Positions 10,267 through 20,210 of a DNA stretch of 64,000 nt are shown here, in pieces; within the stretch, counting starts at the first letter, position 1; the number at the start of each line of letters is the position of its first letter. The stretch comes from Pseudomonadota bacterium (GTDB taxonomy: Bacteria; Myxococcota_A; Polyangia; Polyangiales; Polyangiaceae), in assembly GCA_023423895.1 (NCBI GenBank), contig JAFAER010000126.1:52034-116033 (forward strand). The letters are read 5' to 3'. Below the pieces are notes generated by a model. It saw only the letters and a list, made by a program, of their open reading frames with translations, searched no databases and was not told where the DNA came from. The position numbers and the translations under genes are program-made.

Positions 10267-10546
10267 ACGAGGTCCGCTCGCGCGCTTGGTTCGACGCAGG
10301 CGTGGCACCGCGCAAGACCGCGGCCACGCCGAGCATCGCGCCCACGGCAGCTTCGAAGCCGCCGAGCTGCGACATCCGCTCGGACAGCAGCAGCAGCTCC
10401 TGCGGTGTCTCGAGCTTCACGTCGAGCTCGGTGAGGAGGCGATCGAGGAGCACCCTGGCGCGTTCGGGCCCGAGGATGTTCGACATCTTCATGAGCGCGA
10501 AGCGCCGCAGCTCTTCGGCAGGCTCGGCAGCGTCACGTGGAGTCAC
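10256..10546 (-). CDS. Small helical protein of unknown function
   Basis: A 96-residue, predicted all-helical protein with ILGPERARVLLDRLLTELD, a long Leu-rich stretch (ETPQELLLLSERM) and GGFEAAVGAMLGVAAVLRG. I do not recognise the family. Its ATG overlaps the stop of the upstream GAF-PAS gene by 4 bp (ATGA), so translational coupling and a functional link to that signalling protein are likely. Confidence 0.55.
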   Translation of the reverse strand: MTPRDAAEPAEELRRFALMKMSNILGPERARVLLDRLLTELDVKLETPQELLLLSERMSQLGGFEAAVGAMLGVAAVLRGATPASNQARERTSSTG

Positions 10547-11664
10547 GGCTTGCCACTCCGCTGCGCTTCGAGCTCGGCGAGCCGCTGCTCGGCGCGATCC
10601 TTCGCGATGCGCATCTCGAGCAGCGCTCGCTGAGTATCGCGGCTCTGCTGGGCCATCTCTTCGGACAGTGCCTGGGCCGACCGCAGCCCCGTCACGAGCG
10701 TCGTCACATCGAACGCGACGGCGAGGATGCTCTCGAGCGCACCGTCGGCGTTGGGTACCGGCTGGTACACGAAATCGAAGAACCTCTCCTCGAGGGTGCC
10801 GTCGCTGCCGGCGAGCATCAGCCGGACGGCCTGCCCGACGTGGGGCTTTCCAGTGCGTCGGACCTCCTGGAGCCGCTCGAAGATGCCCTGGTCGGCGAGC
10901 TCCGGCAGCGCTTCGCGCAGGGGCTTTCCGAGGACCGGACGTCCCCCGACGAGCTCGCGGTAGCGAGGATTGGCAACGTCGAAGACGAAGTCTTCGCCGA
11001 CGAGCACCGCGATTCCTGCAGGAGCGTGCTCGAAGAGCGCCGCGATGCGCGCCAGTTGCCGCTCTCTCTGCTCGCGCAGCTCCGCTTCGGCGGCGGCGCG
11101 GCGGCGAGCGTTGAGATCGCGCTCGATGACCACGCCCGCGGTGTGCGCCAGGAGCTCGACGATCTCGCGATCGCGATCCGTCGGCGTCGCCACGACGTGG
11201 TGATAGAGCGCGAACGTCCCTAGAACGACGCCCTCCGACGAGAAGATGGGCATCGACCAGCAGGCGCGCAGCCCGTGTTTCCCTGCGAGGTCCTTGAAGT
11301 TCGCCCAGAGTGGATCCGTCGCGATGTCGCTGACGACCACCGGTTTTGCCGTATGTGCTGCGGTACCGCAGGAGCCGATGCCAGGGCCGATCGCGATTCC
11401 GTCGATCGCGGCGTTGTATTCGGCAGGAAGATTCGGAGCTGCACCGTGTCGGAGTCGCTTCGCTTCGTGATCGACGAGCAGAATCGAGCAGATGATGTCG
11501 CTCGACGACTGCGTCTCGACGGTGCGCACGAGGACATCGAGCACGGCGGCGAGCGGCGCACCGTGGACCGCGAGCTCGAGTGCCTTTTTCTGTCCGTGAA
11601 TGACTGTCTCGTTGCCGTCGGCGTGTCGGTCGGAAGAGCGAAGAGCACTACGGGTGTCGTCCAT
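10543..11664 (-). CDS. GAF-PAS sensory protein lacking an output domain
   Basis: A 373-residue protein. Residues about 20-185 form a GAF domain (SILLVDHEAKRLRHGAAPNLP, IGSCGTAAHTAKPVVVSDI, CWSMPIFSSEGVVLGTFALY). A coiled linker follows, then a PAS domain at about 205-335 (FEHAPAGIAVLVGEDFVFDVAN, FDFVYQPVPNADG), and a C-terminal coiled coil ending near 370. No HisKA, ATPase, GGDEF, receiver or DNA-binding domain is visible. It starts 27 bp after the stop of the large hybrid kinase and probably shares its operon. It may act as an accessory sensor for that kinase, possibly with the 96-residue partner. Confidence 0.75.
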   Translation of the reverse strand: MDDTRSALRSSDRHADGNETVIHGQKKALELAVHGAPLAAVLDVLVRTVETQSSSDIICSILLVDHEAKRLRHGAAPNLPAEYNAAIDGIAIGPGIGSCGTAAHTAKPVVVSDIATDPLWANFKDLAGKHGLRACWSMPIFSSEGVVLGTFALYHHVVATPTDRDREIVELLAHTAGVVIERDLNARRRAAAEAELREQRERQLARIAALFEHAPAGIAVLVGEDFVFDVANPRYRELVGGRPVLGKPLREALPELADQGIFERLQEVRRTGKPHVGQAVRLMLAGSDGTLEERFFDFVYQPVPNADGALESILAVAFDVTTLVTGLRSAQALSEEMAQQSRDTQRALLEMRIAKDRAEQRLAELEAQRSGKP

Positions 11665-11691
11665 GGATCGCTACCTCGAAAAGACCATTCG

Positions 11692-14600
11692 TTACTGCTG
11701 ATGACGGGGGAACATCCTCGTCAAGCTGGTGAGCACCGCGATCAGCTCGGCTGGCTCGACGGGCTTGGGCACGTGCATGTTGAAACCGGATATGAGCGCT
11801 TTTGTTCGATCCTCGAATCGCGTGAAGGCGGTCAAGGCAACGGCTGGAGTCTGCCCGCCGCGTGCCTGCGGCAGTGCGCGCAGCTTCTGGACGAGCACGT
11901 AGCCGTCCTCTCTCGGCATCCCGATGTCGGAGACGATGACGTCGGGCCGCAGCTCCTGCACGAGCTGGAGCGCCTCTGCCGTGCTCGCGGCCGTGACGAC
12001 GTGTGCATTGCACATCTGGAGCATCTCCGCCAAGAGCTCGCGTACGTCGGGCTCGTCGTCGACGACGAGGACGTGGACACCTTCCAGGCCGACCGGCCCT
12101 TCGACCGGCGCACGTAGCATGCTGAGCGGCGGAGGCCGCTCGAGGGAGACCGTTCGTACCGGAGAGACGGGCAGCGAGACCGTGAACGTCGCGCCGCGTC
12201 CTAGCCCTTCGCTCTCGACCCGCGCGGTGCCGCCGTGGAGCTCGACGAGGTGCCGGACGATCGCCAGCCCGAGCCCGAGGCCGCCCTGCTTCCGTGCTGG
12301 GGATCCGTCTGCCTGACGAAACCGCTCGAACACGTTCGGCAGGAACTCGGGGGCGATGCCCTGCCCGTCATCCGTGACGACGAGCTCTACGAACGACTCC
12401 CGCTTGCGGACCGCGATGGTGACCATGCCACCGTTGGCGGTGAACTTGACGGCGTTCGTCAGGAGATTCCACGCGACCTGCTGGAGCCGCCCGGCGTCGC
12501 CGAGGAGCGGCCCCACGTCGGGCTCGAGGGTCTGCCGGAGCGTGACGCCTTTCGCGTGCGCCGCGGGTCTCACCGCGTCGATCGCGTTCTCGACGACGGA
12601 CGGCAGATCGACGTCGCCGACGTCCAGCCGGAGCTTGCCGGAGATGATCCGGCTCACGTCGAGCAGGTCTTCCACGAGCAACGTCTGCGCATTCGCGTTT
12701 CGTTCGATCGTCTCGATGGCCCGAGCCTGCTTCTCCGGCGAGAGAGAGCTCGAACGCAACATGCGCGCCCAGCCGAGGATCGCATTGAGCGGCGTTCGCA
12801 GCTCGTGCGAGACGGTGGCGAGGAATTCGTCCTTCGTGCGATTCGCGTTCTCCAGCTCGGTCGCGATCGCCTCGAGCTTCTGCTTCGCGCGGACCTGCTC
12901 GGTGACCTCGAACCCGAACGACATGATGCCGGCGACCGTGCCGTCCGAGCGCCGATAGGGTTCGTAGACCATGTTGAAGAAGCGCTCGTACGGCCGGCCG
13001 TCGCCCTTCCAGTCGCGCACGGAGCGGACGCTGTCTTCGACGTATCGCTTACCGGTCGCGTACACCTCGTCCAGCAGCGCGACGCGCTCGGGGGGCAGGT
13101 CCGGCAACACCTCGCGGAGAGGCTTGCCGACGGCGTCATCACGGCCCACGAGGGGAGCGGCGCCGGCGTTGACGAAGTCGTAGACGTGATCCGGGCCGCG
13201 CAGGATGACGATCAGGGCAGGCGACTGCATGAACAGCTCGTGCAGCTTGTGCCGCTCGGTGCTTGCGGTCTCTTCCGCGCGTCGGACGGCACCGAACAGC
13301 TTCGCATTGTCCATCGCCACCGCCGCATGCGCGCTGACGGCGGTGAGGAGGCGCTCGTCGGCCTCGCGGAACATGCCGGCCTTGGAGTGACCGAAGAACA
13401 GGCCGCCGAGAATCTCTCCGGCGCGCGACTTGACCGGCACGGCCAGGTAGCTCTTCACGGGCACGTGCCCCGAAGGCATCCCGAAGTGCGGGGCCGTCTT
13501 CCCGAACCGGGGATCTTTCGTCACGTCGTCGAGCCGGACGACGCGGGTGCCGTCGAACGTGGGCTGGAAGAGCTCCGTCTTCCTCGGCATCGGAAAGCCT
13601 TCGAAGCGCGATCGGTCCTCGCCGGCGAGCGTGTAGAGCATGTAGCTCTCGCCCGCGCCGTCGGCGACGTTGAAGAAGAAGGCTCCGAGCTCGGCACGGC
13701 AGAGCGCCGTCGCCTGCTCGGTCAGGCGACCGACGAGGACCTCCAGGTCGAGCTCCGAGTTCAGCCAGGACGCGATGCTGAGGAGCGCCGAGTTGATCCG
13801 ATTCTGCTCCTGCATGACACGAGCTGCTTCGCGCTGCTCGGTGATGTCCTCGGAGATGGCGATCCCGGCCACGATCGTCCCCTCGTCGTCGCGGATCGGG
13901 CTGGTGCTCATCCGCAGGTACACCGCCCGGCCGTCGGGCCGGACGATATGAAGCTCCTCGCCGTTGATGATGGTCCCGTGCACGATGGACCGCACGATCG
14001 GCCAGTCTTCCGGCGCGAACGGGCGTCCATCCGGATGAAGAGCGACGTACCGCCGTTCGTCGGAGTGGACGTTCGTCGCCTGCACGGAAGTGCCGAGGAG
14101 CACCTCGCACTGCCGATTCGCCACGAGGACCTTACCCGAAGGGGCCTCGACGATCGCGAAGGCGGACGGCAGCTGGTCCATCACGGCCGTCAGGTGACGC
14201 AGGCGCACGTCCAGGCGTTGCTGGCTGCGCCGCACGGCCTCCTCCGCCCCCTTGCGCGCGGAGATGTCCTTCGTGAAGCAGCGCGTGTGGAGGAATCGGC
14301 CGTCGCGCCAGCAGACGTTCGAGTGGATCTCCACGTGCTTGAGTGTGCCGTCCTTGGCGCGAAGGCGTGCCTCGTAGTCGGCGAGCGTCTCCCCCGCGTG
14401 GAGTCGCTGGAGGATGTCTTCGCAGACGTCCACGTCCGCGTGGAACTCCCGGATGTGGCGCCCCACGTACTCTTCGCGCGCGTACCCGAGCATCTGGAGC
14501 TCCGCGTCGTTCGCCAAGAGGATGGTGCCGTCGGGCCCGATCCAGTGAATGCCCATGACACCCTGGTCGACGAAGTCCCGTAGCTCCCGCTCACGGCGAC

Positions 14601-15372
14601 CCAGCTTCTCTCGCTGCTCTCGAAGCTCCTGCACCAGGACTTCGCGTCGTTCGACCTCGGCGACGAGCGCACGCACACGCTGCTGGAGGCGAGCGACTTC
14701 GCGATCCCGGGCGTGGGGGGCGCCGTCGGCGTCCGCCTCCGACGTCTCGGACGGTAGGACGTGCGTGTGCAGCTGGCACACATGGTCGAAGGTCGCCGCG
14801 CTGTCGACCGTGCTGAAGCTCTCGAGCGAGTAGCCGCAGAGGAGGGTGACGTCTTCGATGCGGGCCAGCTCGTTCCAGAGCTGCTCGAGTCGGATCGCTG
14901 CGCGCGGTCGTCCACGTCGACAGAGGATGTCGACCATCTCGCCGAAGGCGTGGAGAGGGCGCTCCTCGTGCCGCGAGCGGATCGCGCGAACGAGCCCGCC
15001 GATGTGCCGTCGGAACTGGTCCGGGTCAGGCTCTTCGTCCGTGGTGAACGTCGCCAGCAACTCTTCGGCGTCGAGGAGCGTGAGCTCTCGCGACTCGAGA
15101 GCGCGATGGACGTCGATGGAGCTCGCCTCCAGAAATTGTTCGAGCGCGCGCCGCCGCTCGCCGCGCAGGATGACGAGCCCGACGTGGCCGCTGGCTAGCC
15201 CAGCGCCGATGAAGCCCGCCACCGTCTGCACGAGGTGCTCTTCGTCCTCGTAGAATCGAACCGTGTGCTTCGTCGGTGCAACGACATGCGGGGCCGTCGG
15301 GCTCAGAGGCTCGCTCGGGCGTGGCAACGAACCGTCGGATGTCGTCTCGGCCACTTCGATCTCCGCTGGCAT
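11692..15372 (-). CDS. MEDS-PAS-GAF hybrid sensor histidine kinase
   Basis: About 1226 residues, apparently cytoplasmic. In order: a MEDS/DcmR-like sensory domain (about 35-190; FYEDEEHLVQTVAGFI and GEMVDILCRRG), a coiled coil, PAS (about 265-390), PAS (about 400-520), GAF (about 545-690), PAS (about 720-830), HisKA with the phosphorylated His in SHELRTPLNAILGW (about 854), HATPase_c (DDGQGIAPEF, GLGLGLAIVRHLVELHGG) and a C-terminal receiver (VLVVDDEPD, phosphoacceptor Asp in VSDIGMP near 1148). The ATG at 15370-15372 is preceded by a G-rich element; an upstream in-frame ATG exists. It diverges from a second hybrid kinase with the same C-terminal architecture, suggesting a paired regulatory system. 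Confidence 0.88.
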   Translation of the reverse strand: MPAEIEVAETTSDGSLPRPSEPLSPTAPHVVAPTKHTVRFYEDEEHLVQTVAGFIGAGLASGHVGLVILRGERRRALEQFLEASSIDVHRALESRELTLLDAEELLATFTTDEEPDPDQFRRHIGGLVRAIRSRHEERPLHAFGEMVDILCRRGRPRAAIRLEQLWNELARIEDVTLLCGYSLESFSTVDSAATFDHVCQLHTHVLPSETSEADADGAPHARDREVARLQQRVRALVAEVERREVLVQELREQREKLGRRERELRDFVDQGVMGIHWIGPDGTILLANDAELQMLGYAREEYVGRHIREFHADVDVCEDILQRLHAGETLADYEARLRAKDGTLKHVEIHSNVCWRDGRFLHTRCFTKDISARKGAEEAVRRSQQRLDVRLRHLTAVMDQLPSAFAIVEAPSGKVLVANRQCEVLLGTSVQATNVHSDERRYVALHPDGRPFAPEDWPIVRSIVHGTIINGEELHIVRPDGRAVYLRMSTSPIRDDEGTIVAGIAISEDITEQREAARVMQEQNRINSALLSIASWLNSELDLEVLVGRLTEQATALCRAELGAFFFNVADGAGESYMLYTLAGEDRSRFEGFPMPRKTELFQPTFDGTRVVRLDDVTKDPRFGKTAPHFGMPSGHVPVKSYLAVPVKSRAGEILGGLFFGHSKAGMFREADERLLTAVSAHAAVAMDNAKLFGAVRRAEETASTERHKLHELFMQSPALIVILRGPDHVYDFVNAGAAPLVGRDDAVGKPLREVLPDLPPERVALLDEVYATGKRYVEDSVRSVRDWKGDGRPYERFFNMVYEPYRRSDGTVAGIMSFGFEVTEQVRAKQKLEAIATELENANRTKDEFLATVSHELRTPLNAILGWARMLRSSSLSPEKQARAIETIERNANAQTLLVEDLLDVSRIISGKLRLDVGDVDLPSVVENAIDAVRPAAHAKGVTLRQTLEPDVGPLLGDAGRLQQVAWNLLTNAVKFTANGGMVTIAVRKRESFVELVVTDDGQGIAPEFLPNVFERFRQADGSPARKQGGLGLGLAIVRHLVELHGGTARVESEGLGRGATFTVSLPVSPVRTVSLERPPPLSMLRAPVEGPVGLEGVHVLVVDDEPDVRELLAEMLQMCNAHVVTAASTAEALQLVQELRPDVIVSDIGMPREDGYVLVQKLRALPQARGGQTPAVALTAFTRFEDRTKALISGFNMHVPKPVEPAELIAVLTSLTRMFPRHQQ

Positions 15373-15648
15373 GCCTGTGGACCCGCCCCCTTCGTGGCGT
15401 GACGTAAATGCCGCCCTTGTGGCAGACCGCCACATCGCGGACTGCCGTGCCGCGCGTGGTTGCTGCTCGGATTCGCGAGCGGTCCGGCCATGAGCAACGG
15501 CCATGCCCGGCGGTGAAAAGGAGAGCGCGGGCGTGGCCGCAAGGGGTGTCGCTCGCTCGATCCGGTCGCCTCGCACGTAGTTTGCGAGTACGCGCGCGAT
15601 CCATGCACTTCAGGAAGGCGGCAGATACGTCTGCCGCGGGGAGCTCTG

Positions 15649-18291
15649 TTGGCGTCACGAACCTCCGCTGTGCAAGCTCACGACCTCACCACCGACAGCT
15701 TTCGGCGTCTGCTCGACGGGGTCGAGGACTACGCGATCTTCATGCTCGACGTGGACGGTCGCGTCCTCACGTGGAACCGCGGAGCCGAGCGCATCAAGGG
15801 GTACTCTGCGCACGACATCATCGGGCGCCACTTCTCCGTGTTCTTCTCGGCGGAGGACGTCGCGGCCGGGAAACCGGAGACCGCCCTCCGGCTTGCGCGT
15901 CGAGACGGCCGCGTCGAATCCGAGGGCTGGCGCATCCGGAAGGACGGCACGCGGTTCTGGGCGAACGCGATCATCACCACCCTCTACGACGACGGCGGTA
16001 AGCTGATTGGCTTCGGCAAGGTCACTCGCGACCTCACCGAACGGAGAGCGGCGGCCGAGGAGCTGCGCCGCTCCGAAGAGCGGTTCAGGCTATTGGTCGC
16101 GAGCATCGAGGACTACGCCGTCTACATGCTCGACCCGACGGGCCACGTCAGCACGTGGAATATCGGCGCCGAGAAGATCAAGGGCTATACGGCGTCGGAG
16201 ATCATCGGACGGCACTACTCGGCGTTCTTCCGCCCAGAGGACGTGACCGCCGGCCGGCCACAGACCGAGCTCGAGATCGCTCGCAGCACGGGACACTACG
16301 AGGAAGAGGGCTGGCGTGTCCGAAAAGACGGCACGCGCTTCTGGGCGAACGTCGTTCTCACGCGCGTCGTGGATTCGAGCGGCACGCTCGTCGGCTTCGC
16401 GAAGGTCACGCGCGACCTCACGGTCCAGAAGCAGGCGGAGGAGACTGCACGCGAGCTCGTACGCGAGCGCGCTGCGCGCGCCGCCGCCGAGGAGGGCGAA
16501 GAGCGCCTCCGCGCCGAGCGCGAGCGGTACAAGGCGCTGACGGAAGAGAACGCCAGGTTGTATGCCTCGGAGAAGAAGGCTCGCGAACAACTCGAGCTGA
16601 TCGCCCGTGCGGGAGAGGCGTTCTCCGCGAGCCTCGACTACGAGCAGACGATCCAGAACATCGTGAGGATCGTCATGCCCGCGCTCGCCGATTTCGCGTT
16701 CTTCGACATCGTCGAAGGGCTCGAGGTTCGTCGTGTGGCCGCGGCGCACGAGGACCCGACCGCAGATGCTCTGGTCAAGCAGAGCAGGTGGACGCGGTCG
16801 GATCGAGACGACAAGAATACGTGCGCGCTGTCCAGCGGAAGGTCCGCATTTCATCCGGAGATCGATGACGTCTGGAGACGCGACGTCGCCACCGACGAGA
16901 CGCATCGCGACCTCCTCCAGCAGCTGCAGCTCGGCTCGATGATCACGGTGCCGATGCGTGGGCACGGCCAGCTCCTCGGCGCACTGACGCTCTGTTTCGG
17001 GAAGTCGGGCCGTCACCACACGCGCGACGACGTGGCGCTCGCCGAGGAGCTCGCGCGGCGCGCCGGCGTTGCCGTGCTGCAGGCACGACTCTTCGCGGAG
17101 GCACGCGATGCCGCGCGCGCAGCAGAGGAGGCGAGCCGAGTGAAGGACGAGTTCCTCGCGACGGTCTCCCACGAGCTGAGGACGCCGCTCAACGCAATCC
17201 TCGGCTGGTCCACGCTCCTCCGAGCTCGCAATGCCGAACCGAGCATGGTGAAGGGGCTCGACGTCATCCACCGGAACGCGGATGCCCAGGCCAAGATCAT
17301 CGAGGACATCCTCGACGTGTCGCGGATCATCACGGGGAAATTGCGGCTCGCGCTCGAGCCTACCGACCTCGTCGGCGTGACCCGCGACGCGATCGAGGTG
17401 GTCCGCCCATCCGCGGCGGCGAAGCGGATCGCGATCGACTTCGTCGGTTGCTCCGAACCGCGCATGCTCCTCGCCGATCCGGCGCGCCTGCAGCAAGTCG
17501 TCTGGAACATCCTCTCCAACGCCGTGAAGTTCACCCCGGAGGGCGGATCCATCCGCATTCTCCTCGCAGGTGACTCGAACCACATTCGGCTCACGGTGGT
17601 CGACAACGGGCGCGGCATCGCTCCGGAATTCCTTCCGTACGTCTTCGATCGCTTCAAGCAGGCCGACGCCTCGTCGACACGGCGTATCGGCGGGCTCGGG
17701 CTCGGTCTCGCGATCGTCCGGCACATCGTCGAGCTGCACGGCGGGCAGGTCGCGGCCACGAGCGAAGGGCTCGGCCGAGGTGCGGCCATCTCGGTCACGC
17801 TGCCGGTCCGCGTCATTCCCCAGCCGACCGCTGGCGATTCCGCGGTGATGCGCGCAGGTGATGCAGCAGCGACCACGCAGCTGCAGACGTTGCACGCCGT
17901 GCGTGTCTTGGTCGTCGACGACGAGCCTGACGCTCGGGACCTGCTTCATCTCGTGCTCGAAGGAGCCGGCGCCGACGTGAAAACGGCGAGCTCCGCCGCC
18001 GAGGCCTTCGCGATCGTCCAGCGGTTCCGTCCCGATGTCATCGTCAGCGACATCGCGATGCCGGAAGAAGACGGCTACGGGCTGATGCGACGGATCCGCG
18101 AGCTCCATCCCGAGCGGGGTGGGGGGATCCCGACGATTGCGCTGACGGCGTACGCGCGCGCGGACGACAAGGCGAAGGCGCTCGGTGCCGGATTCACGAC
18201 GCACATAGGCAAGCCGGTGAGGCCAGAGGACCTTCTCTCGACGATCGCCGACCTCGTCGGTCGGCCGCGTGAGCTCACGTCGCCGTCGTAA
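15649..18291 (+). CDS. PAS-PAS-GAF hybrid sensor histidine kinase
   Basis: An 880-residue cytoplasmic kinase starting with TTG (GTG at 15670 is an alternative). It has two tandem, mutually similar PAS domains (about 12-130 and 145-265), each with an IKGY...IIGRH...FF pattern. Then come a coiled coil, a GAF domain (about 320-470), HisKA (SHELRTPLNAILGW, His near 507), HATPase_c (VDNGRGIAPEF, GLGLGLAIVRHIVELHGG) and a C-terminal receiver (VLVVDDEPDARD, Asp in VSDIAMPEEDGY near 800). The kinase core and receiver closely resemble those of the divergent kinase across the 276-bp spacer, consistent with duplication. No cognate DNA-binding regulator lies next to it. Confidence 0.88.
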   Translation: MASRTSAVQAHDLTTDSFRRLLDGVEDYAIFMLDVDGRVLTWNRGAERIKGYSAHDIIGRHFSVFFSAEDVAAGKPETALRLARRDGRVESEGWRIRKDGTRFWANAIITTLYDDGGKLIGFGKVTRDLTERRAAAEELRRSEERFRLLVASIEDYAVYMLDPTGHVSTWNIGAEKIKGYTASEIIGRHYSAFFRPEDVTAGRPQTELEIARSTGHYEEEGWRVRKDGTRFWANVVLTRVVDSSGTLVGFAKVTRDLTVQKQAEETARELVRERAARAAAEEGEERLRAERERYKALTEENARLYASEKKAREQLELIARAGEAFSASLDYEQTIQNIVRIVMPALADFAFFDIVEGLEVRRVAAAHEDPTADALVKQSRWTRSDRDDKNTCALSSGRSAFHPEIDDVWRRDVATDETHRDLLQQLQLGSMITVPMRGHGQLLGALTLCFGKSGRHHTRDDVALAEELARRAGVAVLQARLFAEARDAARAAEEASRVKDEFLATVSHELRTPLNAILGWSTLLRARNAEPSMVKGLDVIHRNADAQAKIIEDILDVSRIITGKLRLALEPTDLVGVTRDAIEVVRPSAAAKRIAIDFVGCSEPRMLLADPARLQQVVWNILSNAVKFTPEGGSIRILLAGDSNHIRLTVVDNGRGIAPEFLPYVFDRFKQADASSTRRIGGLGLGLAIVRHIVELHGGQVAATSEGLGRGAAISVTLPVRVIPQPTAGDSAVMRAGDAAATTQLQTLHAVRVLVVDDEPDARDLLHLVLEGAGADVKTASSAAEAFAIVQRFRPDVIVSDIAMPEEDGYGLMRRIRELHPERGGGIPTIALTAYARADDKAKALGAGFTTHIGKPVRPEDLLSTIADLVGRPRELTSPS

Positions 18292-18305
18292 CGGCGCGTC
18301 GACGC

Positions 18306-19073
18306 TCAGCGCCTCGCAACGCTTTTTCGGTGCGCGTCGATGGCGCGCGCGACCTCGACGGCGCCAGGGACACGCGGCACGTCGAGGTGGAGCTCTTCGT
18401 AGTGGCCAAAGGGATCGATGAGGGCATGCCGGCAACCGGCAGCCCGGGCGCCGAGCACGTCGGTGGCGAAGACGTCACCGAGGTGCAACGCTCGATCGGG
18501 GCCGATGCCGAGCCGCTCGAAGGCGACCCCGAAGATGTGCGGGTCGGGCTTCTCGAAACCGACCTTGCCGCTGTCGACGACGAGATCGAAGTGCTCGAGG
18601 ATGCCGAGATCGCGGAACAGCCGGTCCAGCATGCCTTCCGAGTTGGAGATGATGGCGACCTTCACGCCGTCTCCGCGAATGACGTCGAGCGCGTTGCCCA
18701 GGCCCTCGGGCACCTTGCACCAGAGGTTTCTCTCCTCGTGGTGGCGCCACACGAGATCGAGGAGCCCGGGAATCGCGCTCGCAGGGACTCCCGCGCGGAG
18801 CGCGATCGTGCCGACCATCTTCCCCCACGCGAGCGCGCCGGGGTGCTCGACGTGGCTCCACGCGCACGTGTGGAGCTGACCCGACTCGGCGAGGCGCTTC
18901 GCTTCGCCCTCGCTCTTCACGAGCGCGTCGGCAGACACCACAAACGACGTCGCCTCGCGGATCAGATCCGCGAGGCGCGCGTGGTCGAGAAAGATGACCG
19001 TGTTGCCGGCGTCGAGGCAGAGCAGCTCGACGCCGGCGACGAGATCGGCAGCGACAGTGCTCGCTGCGGTCAT
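18306..19073 (-). CDS. HAD-superfamily hydrolase
   Basis: A 255-residue HAD-like phosphatase. Motif I is CLDAGNTV (nucleophile Asp; the second acid is replaced by Gly-Asn, as in some HAD-IA members), motif II is IISNSEG, motif III Lys is in GFEKPDP and motif IV is LGDVFATDVLGA. An inserted helical cap lies between motifs I and II. The substrate is unknown. It lies 4 bp downstream of alanine dehydrogenase on the same strand and is probably co-transcribed with it. It converges with the histidine kinase, with 14 bp between stops. Confidence 0.8.
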   Translation of the reverse strand: MTAASTVAADLVAGVELLCLDAGNTVIFLDHARLADLIREATSFVVSADALVKSEGEAKRLAESGQLHTCAWSHVEHPGALAWGKMVGTIALRAGVPASAIPGLLDLVWRHHEERNLWCKVPEGLGNALDVIRGDGVKVAIISNSEGMLDRLFRDLGILEHFDLVVDSGKVGFEKPDPHIFGVAFERLGIGPDRALHLGDVFATDVLGARAAGCRHALIDPFGHYEELHLDVPRVPGAVEVARAIDAHRKSVARR

Positions 19074-19077
19074 CGGA

Positions 19078-20190
19078 TCAGCCGATGAGCTTGGCGGCGG
19101 GCACGTACTCCATCTTGTGCGCCTGAGCGACCGCCTCGTACGTGACGTGGCCGCCGAACGTGTTGACGCCCTTGAGGAGCGCGCGGTCCGCCTTGCAGGC
19201 CGCGATGACGCCCATGTCGGCGATCTTGAGTGCGTACGCCATCGTCGTGTTCGTGAGGGCCCACGTGCTCGTCTGCGGGACCGCGCCAGGCATGTTCGCG
19301 ACGCAGTAGTGGACGACGCCCTTCACCTCGTAGGTCGGGTTGTCGTGCGTCGTCGGACGGCACGTCTCGATGCATCCGCCCTGGTCGACCGCGACGTCGA
19401 CGACGACGCTGCCCGGCTCCATCTTGCCGATGAGCTCCTCGGTGACGAGCTTCGGCGCGCGCGCGCCAGCGACGAGGACGCCGCCGACGACGAGGTCGGC
19501 GCGCATGACGGCCTGCTCGATGTTGACCGGGTTCGAGTAGAGCGTCTCGACGGCGCCGCCGAAGACGTCCTCGAGGTAGGCCATCGTCGACGCCTGGATG
19601 TCGAGGACTGTGACCTGCGCGCCCATGCCGACCGCGATCGTCGCCGCGTTACGGCCGACGACGCCGCCGCCGAGGATGACGACGCGACCGCGGCGCGTGC
19701 CCGGCACGCCGCCGAGAAGCACGCCCTTGCCGCCGTGCTCCTTCTCGAGCGAGCTCGCACCGACCTGGACGGCCATGCGGCCCGCGACTTCGCTCATCGG
19801 GCGGAGGAGCGGGAGCGAGCCGTCGTCGTTCTCGATCGTCTCGTAGGCGATGCCGCAGACCTTCGTCTCGGCGAGCTTCTTCGTGAGCTCCGGCTCCGGC
19901 GCGAGGTGAAGGTACGTGTAGAGGATCAGGTTCTCGCGGAAGAAGCCGTACTCCTGCGGGAGGGGCTCCTTGACCTTCACGACCATGTCCGCGCCCCACG
20001 CGTCCGCGGCGCTCGGCACGATCTGCGCGCCAGCCGCGACGTAGTCGGCGTCCTTGATGCCCGCGCCTTCACCCGCGCTCTTCTCGACCAGGACCTTGTG
20101 ACCACGCGACGTCAGGCTCTTAACGCCCGCGGGGGTCATGCCGACGCGGTACTCACGGGTCTTGATCTCTTTGGGCACTCCGATGATCAC
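19078..20190 (-). CDS. ald: Alanine dehydrogenase
   Basis: A 370-residue NAD-dependent enzyme that interconverts L-alanine with pyruvate and ammonia. It starts at GTG (IIGVPKEIKTREYRVGMTPA), preceded by AAGGAG with good spacing. Family marks are RPMSEVAGRMAVQVGA, the Rossmann loop VVILGGGVVGRNAA, and the C-terminal catalytic region with NMPGAVPQTSTWALTN. It probably heads an operon with the HAD hydrolase. A perfect 17-bp palindrome lies about 20 bp upstream of the start. Alanine dehydrogenase genes are often controlled by Lrp/AsnC-type regulators, but none lies adjacent. Confidence 0.96.
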   Translation of the reverse strand: MIIGVPKEIKTREYRVGMTPAGVKSLTSRGHKVLVEKSAGEGAGIKDADYVAAGAQIVPSAADAWGADMVVKVKEPLPQEYGFFRENLILYTYLHLAPEPELTKKLAETKVCGIAYETIENDDGSLPLLRPMSEVAGRMAVQVGASSLEKEHGGKGVLLGGVPGTRRGRVVILGGGVVGRNAATIAVGMGAQVTVLDIQASTMAYLEDVFGGAVETLYSNPVNIEQAVMRADLVVGGVLVAGARAPKLVTEELIGKMEPGSVVVDVAVDQGGCIETCRPTTHDNPTYEVKGVVHYCVANMPGAVPQTSTWALTNTTMAYALKIADMGVIAACKADRALLKGVNTFGGHVTYEAVAQAHKMEYVPAAKLIG

Positions 20191-20210
20191 GGCGAGACTC
20201 CTTTTGTGCG

